Assembly: GCA_016212855.1 (NCBI GenBank)
Contig: JACRDP010000018.1
Span: 1 to 64,000 of the forward strand
Reading direction: 5' to 3'
Origin: Elusimicrobiota bacterium
Lineage (GTDB): Bacteria > Elusimicrobiota > Elusimicrobia > UBA1565 > UBA9628
DNA: 64,000 bases
Shown: positions 42,381 through 50,711 of the stretch, piece by piece
How positions within the stretch are numbered: the stretch's first letter is position 1
How the letters are laid out: each line of letters starts with the position of its first letter
Translations under genes and position numbers: made by a program
Notes under the pieces: generated by a model
What the model saw: only the letters and a program-made list of their open reading frames with translations
Told to the model about the DNA's origin: nothing
The model's database searches: none

Positions 42381-42746
42381 CTATCCTTGAGGATAGTTCC
42401 CCGATGCCGGGCGCAAACCGAAGACCAGAGATCCGGGGGCCTTGCCCGAGTCGCGAATCCCGCTCAACGCCACCTCGAGCGCGGCCAGGGACTCGGGCTC
42501 GAGCAGGCGGCGCGTCTTCGCCAGCTTTTCGGCGCCCCGACCGAGCAGATAGAACGCGCCGTCCGTCTTCGCGGGGTAGAGCTTGAGGCGGTGCAGGCCC
42601 GCCGCGATCTGGATCAGGCCTTGGAGCAGGATTTTCTCGTCGCCGGACGCCTTCATCCAGAACGCCTCGAGCTCCTCATGGGCGTCGAAGTAGCGGCCTT
42701 CGCCGCCGAGCTCGTCGGCCTTGCGCAACGCGTCTGTCAGGGCCAT
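42381..42746 (-). CDS. DUF309-family protein
   Basis: 121 residues. GRYFDAHEELEAFWMKASGDEKILLQGLIQIAAGLHRL is the DUF309 signature (HE-x2-E-x2-W, then QGLIQ-A). These small helical proteins are widespread and of unknown function. It shares one base with the stop of the upstream lipoprotein gene and is the last gene of a three-gene unit starting at 44811. Confidence 0.88.
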   Translation of the reverse strand: MALTDALRKADELGGEGRYFDAHEELEAFWMKASGDEKILLQGLIQIAAGLHRLKLYPAKTDGAFYLLGRGAEKLAKTRRLLEPESLAALEVALSGIRDSGKAPGSLVFGLRPASGNYPQG

Positions 42747-43312
42747 CAGCTCTTCGGCTTGAAGCTGCGCACGATCGCCTCGAAAACGGGGAGCGTTTTC
42801 TGATATGAGGCCGCGGGCGCGCTGTGCGAGATCTCGTAAAACCCGCCCTTGACCGGGACAAGTACGAAATCGTGGCGCACGGGAGGCCTCTTGGTCTTCG
42901 AGTGCGGGATCAGGGGCTCGCGTTCAATGTGGAGGCGGAGCACCGTCGCGCCCCCGATGTTCTCCTCGGCGATGTCAGGCTGTTTGCCGTTCACATCGGC
43001 CTGCCAGAACGACTCGGCGAACTTGCGCGCGTCCTTCACGTCCGGCGAGCTTTCGGGGTACTTGAGAATCGAGATCGACACGTCTGAAAGCGTGAACGCG
43101 GCGCCTTTGTAGCCCTGCAGGCGCTTCTCGGGGACGATGCCCCAGTCGCGGGGCGCGAGGCAGGAGAAGTGCGCCTCGGGCGAATCGAACTCGATCATCG
43201 GCACGCCCGCGATCGTGTCCTTGACGGGAAACGCGTCGGCGGCCGTCCCGGCCGCCTTTTTACAGGCGGACAGGGCGAGGACGGCGAGCAGCAGCGCGCG
43301 ACCGATGTTCAT
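42746..43312 (-). CDS. Lipoprotein of unknown function
   Basis: 188 residues. Lipoprotein signal NIGRALLLAVLALSAC with lipobox LSAC. The mature part (GVPMIEFDSPEAHFSCLAPRDWG, AAFTLSDVSISILKYPE, GFYEISHSAPAASYQKTLPVFEAIVRSF) resembles PsbP/DcrB-like domains that begin with a strand pair followed by a final amphipathic helix; the assignment is tentative. Start ATG at 43312 overlaps the peptidase gene stop by 4 bp. Confidence 0.65.
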   Translation of the reverse strand: MNIGRALLLAVLALSACKKAAGTAADAFPVKDTIAGVPMIEFDSPEAHFSCLAPRDWGIVPEKRLQGYKGAAFTLSDVSISILKYPESSPDVKDARKFAESFWQADVNGKQPDIAEENIGGATVLRLHIEREPLIPHSKTKRPPVRHDFVLVPVKGGFYEISHSAPAASYQKTLPVFEAIVRSFKPKS

Positions 43313-44811
43313 TCCTTCTTTTCCTTCGCCTTCCGGATTTTTTCGAGCAGGACCTTGTCGTCCGCGGCCTTCGCGTAGCGCTCGGCCTGGTCGAGCCACG
43401 CGGAGCGGTCGGCGGACCGTTCCGTCGCAAGAGCCTGGACAAGATAGTAACTTCCGAGGAGCTGGTAAGCGCCGGCTTTCGCCGTGTCGAGTTCGCCGTC
43501 GAGCGCCTTCATGCGCGCGGCGTGCGCCGTCGAGAGCTCCGCGAGCTGCTTCTCGCCGCGGGTGAGCGCGAGGAGGTCGAGGGCCTTTTTTTGCTGGTCG
43601 GCCGCCGTCGTCGCGGCCCGGCCCCGGGCCTTTTGAGCGCGGGCGGTTTGGAACTCGTGAACCGTCTGTACAGGCAGCGCCCGCGCAGGCGAGGTCTCGG
43701 ACAAATTACGGAACAGCTCCTGCTTCCAGGACTCGCGGCCATGGTTCATGAGCAGGTAGTCGCTGAACTCGCCGTCCATCTTAACCGAGGCCGGGTCGTT
43801 CTTCAGCTTGGAGTGGATGTAGAGGTTCTTGGTCTTGTAAGCCTCCTCCTCGTACTCGAGAGGCTGGGCGTCGGGCAGGTTCCCGCGCGCCATCTCCCGG
43901 AACACCGGATCGCGGAGGTCCTGCCAGGCGTGCGTGAGCTCGTGGACGAGGAGCGCATCGTTGTCCTTGACGACGGCCGTGACGGCGTCCGGGTGCGCGT
44001 CGAGATAGGAGAGAAGAGCGGCCTTCGTCGCCAGCGACTTGCGCAGCGCGGCGCGGTCCTTGGGCGGCGCCGCGCCGACGATCGAGTCGGTGACGCCCGC
44101 GCGGTCGAGGACGACGGCCCGGCGGCGGAAATCGTACTGCGCGACGACAGGGCCGTTCTGGTCCTCGATGACGATCGGCGGCAGGTCGTTGCCGAGGCGC
44201 GACAGCACGGTTTTTCCGAACGGGTCACGGCCGATCACGGCGGACGCCGAGGCGCGGAGCTTTTCGCCGGCCGCCTTCTCGTTCGCGCTGAAATACGGCA
44301 GGTCGACGCGAGGGCCGGGAGTCCCGGCGGAGACGGGCGCGGCGGCCGCGCGCCGGTCGGCCAGGCTCCGGCCGCCGTCGAAATAAGCGGCGACCGCATC
44401 GAGCTCGCTCGACGCCAAGGTCTTCGCCTTCGCGAGATCCGACTTCGGATCGAGCAGCGCCTTCACGAGAGCCGGAGGCAAGTCCTCGGACAGGGCTTGA
44501 ATGCGGTCGCGGTCGGCCTTCTCCAGCGGCTTGCCCGAGGCCAGCATCTTATTCGCGGTTTCCAGGGCCGCGCGGCGAGCGTCCTGACGCAGATCGAGGA
44601 CCGTCTTGTCGAGTACGGCCTTCGTGACCGGGGACTTGGTCTTGGGATCGAGCGCGCGGCCGTCGTCTTCGAGCCGCCAGCCTTTGACGGTGAGGGCCTG
44701 TTTGACCCGGTCGTCCACGCCGTCGCGGCGCCAATCGGCCTGGACGTCCCCGGCATAAACCGCGGGCGCAAGCGTCAGCCAGACCACGAGTGCGAGAGGG
44801 GCGCGCACCAT
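43309..44811 (-). CDS. Secreted zincin-like metallopeptidase (HELTH)
   Basis: 500 residues with a signal peptide (VRAPLALVVWLTLAPAVYAG). A zinc motif HELTH lies in DALLVHELTHAWQDLRD at about residue 300, with a possible third ligand in YEEEAYKTKN downstream. The N-terminal 230 residues are helical and the C-terminal 100 are coiled or TPR-like (YAKAADDKVLLEKIRKAKEKKE). HExxH with this spacing suggests a metallopeptidase; substrate unknown. The ATG at 44811 is chosen because of promoter placement. It leads an operon with a lipoprotein and a DUF309 gene. Confidence 0.75.
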   Translation of the reverse strand: MVRAPLALVVWLTLAPAVYAGDVQADWRRDGVDDRVKQALTVKGWRLEDDGRALDPKTKSPVTKAVLDKTVLDLRQDARRAALETANKMLASGKPLEKADRDRIQALSEDLPPALVKALLDPKSDLAKAKTLASSELDAVAAYFDGGRSLADRRAAAAPVSAGTPGPRVDLPYFSANEKAAGEKLRASASAVIGRDPFGKTVLSRLGNDLPPIVIEDQNGPVVAQYDFRRRAVVLDRAGVTDSIVGAAPPKDRAALRKSLATKAALLSYLDAHPDAVTAVVKDNDALLVHELTHAWQDLRDPVFREMARGNLPDAQPLEYEEEAYKTKNLYIHSKLKNDPASVKMDGEFSDYLLMNHGRESWKQELFRNLSETSPARALPVQTVHEFQTARAQKARGRAATTAADQQKKALDLLALTRGEKQLAELSTAHAARMKALDGELDTAKAGAYQLLGSYYLVQALATERSADRSAWLDQAERYAKAADDKVLLEKIRKAKEKKE

Positions 44812-44819
44812 CACGGCAT

Positions 44820-44848
44820 AGGGTAAAGAGAACGTCCAAATCAGTCAA
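44820..44848 (-). promoter_or_regulatory. Leaderless promoter of the HELTH peptidase gene
   Basis: Minus strand TTGACT, 17-nt spacer, TACCCT, then 8 nt to the ATG at 44811. GGGGCCC directly precedes the -35, as in the promoter at 38582-38610. Confidence 0.7.
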
Positions 44849-44931
44849 GGGCCCCTCTCCAACGACGTAAGGAGGGGACATTTCCTCGCCTTATGGCTCG
44901 GTCAGCCCGTCGGCGAAGCGCACGTTAAACC

Positions 44932-44960
44932 TTGATTTTCTCGACGAGAAATGCTATACT
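44932..44960 (+). promoter_or_regulatory. smc promoter with palindrome in the spacer
   Basis: TTGATT (44932-44937), 17-nt spacer, TATACT (44955-44960). The palindrome TTTCTCG-A-CGAGAAA (44937-44951) fills most of the spacer and is a likely operator. The leader is about 65 nt. Confidence 0.65.
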
Positions 44961-45031
44961 GATGTGTCGTAAACGCAACTAGTCGCTAATAGATAGCAAT
45001 AGATGGACAAACCTTCGCGCGCCGAGGTTCC

Positions 45032-48000
45032 ATGCATCTGAAATCGATCGACATCTTCGGCTACAAGTCCTTCGCGGACAAGACGCACGTCGACTTGGAG
45101 CCGGGCATTACGGGCGTGATCGGGCCCAACGGCTGCGGCAAGTCCAACGTGATGGAGTCGGTGCGCTGGTGCTTGGGCGAGATGTCGTGGAAGTCCCTGC
45201 GCGCGGACTCGATGACCGACGTCATCTTCTCCGGCACGACCAAGCGTTCCCCGCAGTCCCTGGCCGAGGTCACCTTGACCTTCGACAACGCCAGCTCTTT
45301 GCTGCCCGTGGAGTATTCCGAGGTCACGATTTCCCGCCGCCTGTTCCGCTCCGGCGAGTCCCAGTACTTCCTCAATAAGACCCAGTGCCGCCTGCGCGAC
45401 ATCCGCGAGATGTTCCTCGACACCGGCCTCGGCGGCGACGGCTACGCCATCATCGACCAGGGCGGCGTCGACAGCATGATCCGCTCCAAGCCGGAAGAGC
45501 GACGCGCGTTTTTCGAAGAAGCCGCCGGCGTCGCGAAGTACAACGCCAAGCGCGAGGAAGCCCTGCGCAAGCTCGACCGCGTGGACATGGACCTCGGTCG
45601 CCTGCAGGACTCCGTCGCGCTCATCGAGGAGCAGGTCAAGAAACTCGACAGCGACGCGCGCCGCGCCAAGCTGTACGCGAAATATAAAGAAGAGCTGACG
45701 GCGATGGAAGCCGCGCACATCATCGAGCAGACCGCGTCGATCGAGGCCGAGCTGGCGCTGATGCAGGAGCGCATCGGGCCCGTCGAGCAGGTGTTGGGCG
45801 AGCGCCGTTCGCAGATCGCCGCCGAAGGCGCGAACCTCGCGGCGTTGAACCTCGAGAAGGCCGGCGAGCAGAACCGCCTTATCGAGGCCAACGCGAAGGT
45901 CGCCGAGGTCAAGACGTCGGTCGGCCGGCTCGAGGAGCGTCTGCAGAGCTCGGCGCACGCCGTCGGCGCGATGGACGCGCGCTCGGAGTCGTGCCGCCTG
46001 GAAGCCGAGGCCGACCGGGCCCGCGCCGCGGCGATCGCCCCGGAGATCGCCGTCGTCGCCGCCTCCGTCGCGGCCGCCGAGGCGTCGCTCGCCGAGGCCA
46101 AGGCCCGCGCCGAGGCCGCCGGAGCCGAGCTCGCCGATATTGAAGCACGCGCCGAAACGGCGCGTGCCGCCAAGGACGCGCTCGGCCGCGAGGCTCAGGC
46201 CAAGCAGCAGGAGTCCTACGAGCTCGGCCGCGAGCTGTCGGGCGCGGAATCCGCGTTCTCGCGCGCCGAAATCGGCGCGCGTTCCGCTCTCAAGAGCCTG
46301 GAGCGCGATCAGCTGTCCGCCGCCGAAGCCCGCGGCCGCCTGGACGAGGCCCGCGCCGAGGCCGTGCTCGCCGAGACCGCCTACGAGGCGGCGCAGGCCG
46401 CCGCCGCCGCCGCGGAGACGCGCGCTGAGGAGCTGCGCGCCGCGCAGAGCCGCCTGTCGGACGACACGGTCACGCTCCACTCGGCGCTGGCGCAGTCGTC
46501 CGCCCGGGCCGAGTCGCTGGAAAGCCAGGGCGGCCAGAATCCGTACTGGGTCGGCGCCCAAATCGTGCTCGGAGCGAACATCCCGGGCGTGATCGGCATG
46601 GTGCGCGGCCTGTTCCGCGTGGACGATTCTTTCAAGCCCGAGCTCGAGGATCTGCTCGGCGAGCGCCTGTTCGCCGTCGTCGTCGAGGATTCGACCGCGG
46701 CCCGCTCCGGCGTCGAGCTGCTTCAGGCGTCCGGCAAGGGACGCGCCCGGTTCCTGGTTCTGTCCTCGTTGCCCGAGGCGTTCGAGAAGTCGTATCCCGC
46801 CGAGGCCAAGCCCCTGCTCGCGCGCCTGCAGTACGATCCGCGCCACGACAAGGCGCTGCGCCACCTTTTCGCCGAGGCCTACGAGCTCGGCGGCCAGCTG
46901 TTCGGCGATCATTGGGTGTACGGCGGAGCCGCGGCGAAGGACGGCCCGCAGCCCTCTTTAGCCGACCTCGGCGAACTGAAGGAGCAGGTCGTCACGCTCA
47001 ATCTGCGCGGCACCGCGCTCGCCGAGGAACGCGCCCGCACCGACGCCGCCTTGACCGAGGCTCTTCAGGCCTCCCGCCTGATGGGCTCCGCGTTGTCCCA
47101 GGAGTCGGGACGCCGCCACGGCCTCGAGGCCCGCGTCGGTCAGCTCGAGCAGTCGTTGGCCAACCATGCGCGCAACGTGGAGCTGTCCACGGAAGAGGCC
47201 TCGCGCGCCCTGAGCGACGCGTCGTTGGCGAAGGAATCGATCCGCGAGCGCCGCTCGCGCCGCGCGCTGGCCGAGGAGCGCGTCGCCGAGGTCCGTCTCG
47301 CCGAGACGCAGGCCGCCGAGACGCTCGCCGCCGCCCGCGAGGAGCTGTCGGGCAAGCGCGCCGCGTTCCAGGGCCAGGACGAGCGCCGCCGCGGCGTCGA
47401 GCAGGAGCTGAGCGCCTACCAGTCCAGCCTCAAGCGTCTGGAAGACGAGCTTTCCGCCCTTAATACCGCGATCGCGCGCCTCGCCTCCGAGGCCGGCGAG
47501 CTGGCCGTGCGCAAGGCCGAGGCGCTCGAGTCGCAGGAGCGCATGCGCGCCGAGATCCTGGAGCGGCAGGCCGAGTTGGCCGCGCAGGAGAACGAGGCCA
47601 AGTCGGTCTTCGACAGCCTCCAGGACCTGCAGAACAAGATCGACGCCTTGGGCGCGCGCCTGAAGACGCTTCAGGCCGAGCACGACCAGGCCCAGGCCGA
47701 CCTGCACCAGCACGAGGTGCACGCCTCGGCGCTGAAGTCCAAGCAGGACCTGCTCAAGACCCGGCTCTGGGACGAGTGGCAGCTCACGGCCGAGGAAGCC
47801 AAGAACAAGTTCAACGGCGTCGTCGCCGACGTCGAGAAGATCGAGATGCTGCGCAAGCGCATCGCGAACATGGGCAACATCAACATGGCGGCGCCCGAGG
47901 AGTACGAGCAGCTGGCCGAGAAGCAGCGCTTCCTGATCGGTCAAATCAACGATCTTCTCAAAGCTAAAGATGACCTGCTCGCCGCCATCGTCAAGATCAA

Positions 48001-48553
48001 CAACGCGACGCGCGAAAACTTCCGCCAGACCTTCACCGAGGTGCGCGAGCACTTCCGCCGCCTGTACGGGGTGCTCTTCGAGGGCGGCGAGGCCGACTTG
48101 ATCCTGACGGATCCTGAAAATATCCTGGAAACGGGCGTCGACATCCTGGCCCAGCCCCCGGGCAAGAAGCTGCAGAGCATCATGCTGCTCTCCGGCGGCG
48201 AGAAGACGTTGACGGCGATCGCGCTGCTCTTCGCCTTCTTCATGGTCAAGCCCTCCCCGTTCTGCATGCTCGACGAGGCCGACGCCGCTCTCGACGACGC
48301 CAACATCGAGCGCTTCGTCGCCCTGCTGCGCGAGTTCCAGAACAAGACCCAGTTCCTCATCGTGAGCCACAACAAGCGCACGATGGAGGCCGCCGACGTC
48401 ATCTACGGAGTCACGATGGAGGAGAAGGGCGTCAGCCAGCTCATCTCCGTCGACTTCCGCAAGAAGGTCGGCGGCACGGAACGCGAGGCGACGAGCCACA
48501 AAGTCGCCATCCAGGGTCCCTTCGCCGCGTCCGAGCCCGCCCCCGAAAACTAG
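45032..48553 (+). CDS. smc: Chromosome segregation protein SMC
   Basis: 1173 residues, normal length. N-terminal ATPase half with MHLKSIDIFGYKSFADKT and Walker A GPNGCGKSN; coiled coil from about 165; hinge at about 495-660 (NPYWVGAQIVLGANIPGVIG, LLGERLFAVVVEDS); second coiled coil; C-terminal half with signature LLSGGEKTLTAIALLF and Walker B PSPFCMLDEADAALDD. SMC forms the condensin that organises and separates chromosomes. ScpA/ScpB are not in the window. The ATG at 45032 follows a weak GAGGTT site. Confidence 0.97.
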   Translation: MHLKSIDIFGYKSFADKTHVDLEPGITGVIGPNGCGKSNVMESVRWCLGEMSWKSLRADSMTDVIFSGTTKRSPQSLAEVTLTFDNASSLLPVEYSEVTISRRLFRSGESQYFLNKTQCRLRDIREMFLDTGLGGDGYAIIDQGGVDSMIRSKPEERRAFFEEAAGVAKYNAKREEALRKLDRVDMDLGRLQDSVALIEEQVKKLDSDARRAKLYAKYKEELTAMEAAHIIEQTASIEAELALMQERIGPVEQVLGERRSQIAAEGANLAALNLEKAGEQNRLIEANAKVAEVKTSVGRLEERLQSSAHAVGAMDARSESCRLEAEADRARAAAIAPEIAVVAASVAAAEASLAEAKARAEAAGAELADIEARAETARAAKDALGREAQAKQQESYELGRELSGAESAFSRAEIGARSALKSLERDQLSAAEARGRLDEARAEAVLAETAYEAAQAAAAAAETRAEELRAAQSRLSDDTVTLHSALAQSSARAESLESQGGQNPYWVGAQIVLGANIPGVIGMVRGLFRVDDSFKPELEDLLGERLFAVVVEDSTAARSGVELLQASGKGRARFLVLSSLPEAFEKSYPAEAKPLLARLQYDPRHDKALRHLFAEAYELGGQLFGDHWVYGGAAAKDGPQPSLADLGELKEQVVTLNLRGTALAEERARTDAALTEALQASRLMGSALSQESGRRHGLEARVGQLEQSLANHARNVELSTEEASRALSDASLAKESIRERRSRRALAEERVAEVRLAETQAAETLAAAREELSGKRAAFQGQDERRRGVEQELSAYQSSLKRLEDELSALNTAIARLASEAGELAVRKAEALESQERMRAEILERQAELAAQENEAKSVFDSLQDLQNKIDALGARLKTLQAEHDQAQADLHQHEVHASALKSKQDLLKTRLWDEWQLTAEEAKNKFNGVVADVEKIEMLRKRIANMGNINMAAPEEYEQLAEKQRFLIGQINDLLKAKDDLLAAIVKINNATRENFRQTFTEVREHFRRLYGVLFEGGEADLILTDPENILETGVDILAQPPGKKLQSIMLLSGGEKTLTAIALLFAFFMVKPSPFCMLDEADAALDDANIERFVALLREFQNKTQFLIVSHNKRTMEAADVIYGVTMEEKGVSQLISVDFRKKVGGTEREATSHKVAIQGPFAASEPAPEN

Positions 48554-48582
48554 TTCGCCCCGAATTGGTATAACGGGGTCGC

Positions 48583-49338
48583 GTGATCTACGGGGTCATC
48601 TCCGACGTCCATTCGAACTTGGAGGCGCTCAGCGCCGTCCTCTCCCACCTCGAGGATTTCGAGGTCGACGGCTGGATATGCTGCGGGGACATCGTCGGCT
48701 ACGGCCCGGACCCGAACGCCTGCCTCGACCGCATCCGCGCGCTCAAGAACCTCTCGGTCATCTGCGGCAACCACGACCTGGCCGTCATCGAGCGCCTGGA
48801 GCTCGACTGGTTCAACCAGTACGCGCGCGCGGCGGTGCTGTGGACGCGCGGGACCCTGTCCGCTGAGAACCGCGTCTTCCTCGAGGGCCTGACCGCTCGC
48901 CTGGAGACGCCGGACTTCACCTTGGCCCACGGCACGCCGCGCAACCCGGTGGAGGAATATCTTCTCAGCCCTCTCCAGTTCCGCGACAACGTGCCGCTGG
49001 TGAACAAGTGGCCGCTGTTCGTCGGGCACAGCCACATGCCGCTGCTGTTCCGGTTCGCCGATGGAGACCCGGAGAAGGTCGACTCGCGCTTCCTCGATGA
49101 CACGGAAGAGACCTTGCCCAAGATTTCCGGCGGAGGCATGGCGCCCGCCGCGCTCAACCCGGGTTCGGTCGGACAGCCGCGGGATCAGGACAATCGCGCC
49201 GCGTGCGGCCTGTACGACTCGTCGAAGGGAACCTTCCGCGTATTCCGCGTTCCGTACGACATCGCCGGCGTGCAGGCGAAGATCCGCGCCGCGGGTCTTC
49301 CCGAGTACCTCGCCCTGCGCCTGGCCTTCGGCCAGTAA
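48583..49338 (+). CDS. Cytoplasmic metallophosphoesterase (YfcE/MJ0936-like)
   Basis: 251 residues, GTG start. Motifs GVISDVHSNLEAL, CGDIVGYGPDPNACLDR, VICGNHDLA, TLAHGTPRN and VGHSHMPLLF are the five blocks of the calcineurin-like fold, and ALNPGSVGQPRDQDNRA is typical of the YfcE/MJ0936 branch. Members act on phosphodiesters in vitro; natural substrate unknown. A TATAAC box is 10 nt before the GTG. Stands between smc and a secreted-protein gene. Confidence 0.9.
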   Translation: MIYGVISDVHSNLEALSAVLSHLEDFEVDGWICCGDIVGYGPDPNACLDRIRALKNLSVICGNHDLAVIERLELDWFNQYARAAVLWTRGTLSAENRVFLEGLTARLETPDFTLAHGTPRNPVEEYLLSPLQFRDNVPLVNKWPLFVGHSHMPLLFRFADGDPEKVDSRFLDDTEETLPKISGGGMAPAALNPGSVGQPRDQDNRAACGLYDSSKGTFRVFRVPYDIAGVQAKIRAAGLPEYLALRLAFGQ

Positions 49339-49366
49339 CTCCGCGCCGGAGCGTGGGTCTTTTTTT
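49339..49366 (+). terminator. Possible terminator after the phosphoesterase gene
   Basis: CTCCG-CGC-CGGAG followed 8 nt later by seven T (49360-49366). The short stem makes this only moderately likely. Confidence 0.4.
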
Positions 49367-49390
49367 AACCTGCTTCCGCCGCTTTCGCGC

Positions 49391-49419
49391 TTGCATTCGA
49401 TAAACCCATGTTTTAGAAT
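49391..49419 (+). promoter_or_regulatory. Promoter of the 49488 secreted-protein gene
   Basis: TTGCAT (49391-49396), 17-nt spacer, TAGAAT (49414-49419). The leader is about 60 nt and ends with GGAGG (49479-49483) 4 nt before the ATG. Confidence 0.65.
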
Positions 49420-49487
49420 CCCGCACCGGTCGAAAGGCCGGCGCGAACAATTTAATGCCTGACACTCAGACCGCCTCTGGAGGCCGC

Positions 49488-50357
49488 ATGAATCAAGCGA
49501 AAACTCTTCTCGTCCTGGCCCTCGCGCTCATCGCCGCGCCGTCGCGCTCGTTGGCCGGCTCCGAAGCGCTCGCCGCCGGCGCGGACGCGGCCTTTGCGGG
49601 AGCTGCTTTCCATACACCCTTGCCTAAGATGGTCCTCGCTGAGGGTTGGACGATTCACAAGCCCATCGCCCAGGCGTCTTTGCTCCCGTCGACGAACTGG
49701 TTCAGCCTCGCGGTGCTCGCGCAGGTCGGCGGCGAGCCAATCGGCGCGACCGCCGCGACCGAGGTCGCCGCGATCGATCTCGCGGCGCTCCTTAATAAGC
49801 AGTTGAAGAGCCAGCTCAAGTACAACCTGGGCGGCAAGGACGTCTGGGTCAGCGGCGCCTTCGACCGTCAGCAGAACGCCTACGTCTCCATCCTCGTGGA
49901 CGGCTCCGACGCGGTTTTCTACAACGTGAAGGGCCTGCTCGACAAGGAAGAGACGGTCAGCGCGGGGGCGAACAAGTACACCCTGCGCCTTTCCCCGAAC
50001 GTCATCAACCAGATGAAGAGCGAGATCGTGCTCGAGAACAAGGCCAACGAGGACGACGTGGTCCGCATCACGCTGAAGAAGATGCTCGACGCGGTCGGCG
50101 CGACCGGCGACACGGCGAAGGTCGGCGGCCAGACCTACAAAGTCTTCTACACCGACGACATCAAGAACGGCCGGGTCGACAAGACCGCCAAGACCATCTC
50201 CTTCATCCTGACCGAGCCGAACGGCGAGATCCATGTGGTCCTGATCCCGGCCGAGCTCGTCCCGTCGGACAAGATCGCCGTGTTCAAGATGTTTAAGGAC
50301 GCGCGCGTCGGCATGACTCAGAAGGACGGCAAGCTGAAGGTTTACGAGAACCCCTGA
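49488..50357 (+). CDS. Secreted protein of unknown function
   Basis: 289 residues with a signal peptide (NQAKTLLVLALALIAAPSRSLAG). No family recognised. The mature protein mixes helices with strands (YKVFYTDDIKNGRVDKTAKTISFILTEP). It contains no Cys. The ATG at 49488 is selected because of GGAGG 4 nt upstream; an in-frame ATG at 49455 would spoil the signal peptide. A strong promoter, ribosome-binding site and terminator suggest an abundant protein. Confidence 0.7.
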   Translation: MNQAKTLLVLALALIAAPSRSLAGSEALAAGADAAFAGAAFHTPLPKMVLAEGWTIHKPIAQASLLPSTNWFSLAVLAQVGGEPIGATAATEVAAIDLAALLNKQLKSQLKYNLGGKDVWVSGAFDRQQNAYVSILVDGSDAVFYNVKGLLDKEETVSAGANKYTLRLSPNVINQMKSEIVLENKANEDDVVRITLKKMLDAVGATGDTAKVGGQTYKVFYTDDIKNGRVDKTAKTISFILTEPNGEIHVVLIPAELVPSDKIAVFKMFKDARVGMTQKDGKLKVYENP

Positions 50358-50367
50358 TCCCAGGCGC

Positions 50368-50412
50368 AAAAGGGGGGCGAATCCTAACGGATTCGCCCCC
50401 CTTTCTTTTTTG
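50368..50412 (+). terminator. Rho-independent terminator
   Basis: AAAGGGGGGCGAATCC and GGATTCGCCCCCCTTT form a perfect stem around TAAC, followed by CTTTTTT, 11 nt after the stop of the 49488 gene. Confidence 0.93.
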
Positions 50413-50552
50413 TCTGAGCGGGGCTCAAAGTGCCAGGCTTTTAGACCTTAACGCTGAATCCTTCATAGTGGGCCATTTGTCGTTGGGGGGGTGGGACCTC
50501 GGGCCCATGCCCGGTTCCGGGGCGACTGCTACCATCCTGGAACGAGGTTCCA

Positions 50553-50711
50553 ATGAAGAAAAACGCTTATCCCAACGGCCGGAAGCACGGCATGCGCTCG
50601 AAGGCGACGGGCGAAAACCGGCTGAAGACCACCCTCACCTTCGAGCCTTCGGCTCAAGCCTACCACTGGACCACCGATCGCGGCCGCTCGCGGTTCGTCA
50701 TCAGGCATTGA
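50553..50711 (+). CDS. 52-residue basic protein coupled to the outer-membrane gene
   Basis: Short ORF starting MKKNAYPNGRKHGMRSKATG and ending TTDRGRSRFVIRH; strongly basic, unknown family. The ATG follows a small hairpin GGAAC-GAG-GTTCC (50539-50551) that presents GAGG in its loop. Its TGA (50709-50711) overlaps the TTG start of the next gene, an arrangement that suggests translational coupling. It may be a leader for the downstream gene or a genuine small protein. Confidence 0.5.
   Translation: MKKNAYPNGRKHGMRSKATGENRLKTTLTFEPSAQAYHWTTDRGRSRFVIRH

Noticed and set aside
44954-46912. 652-codon minus-strand frame opposite smc
   Set aside because: Antisense to conserved SMC domains; composition fits the complement of coiled-coil codons.
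49455-49487. Upstream in-frame ATG for the 49488 secreted protein
   Set aside because: It would place 11 polar residues before the signal peptide, and the GGAGG site is correctly spaced for 49488.
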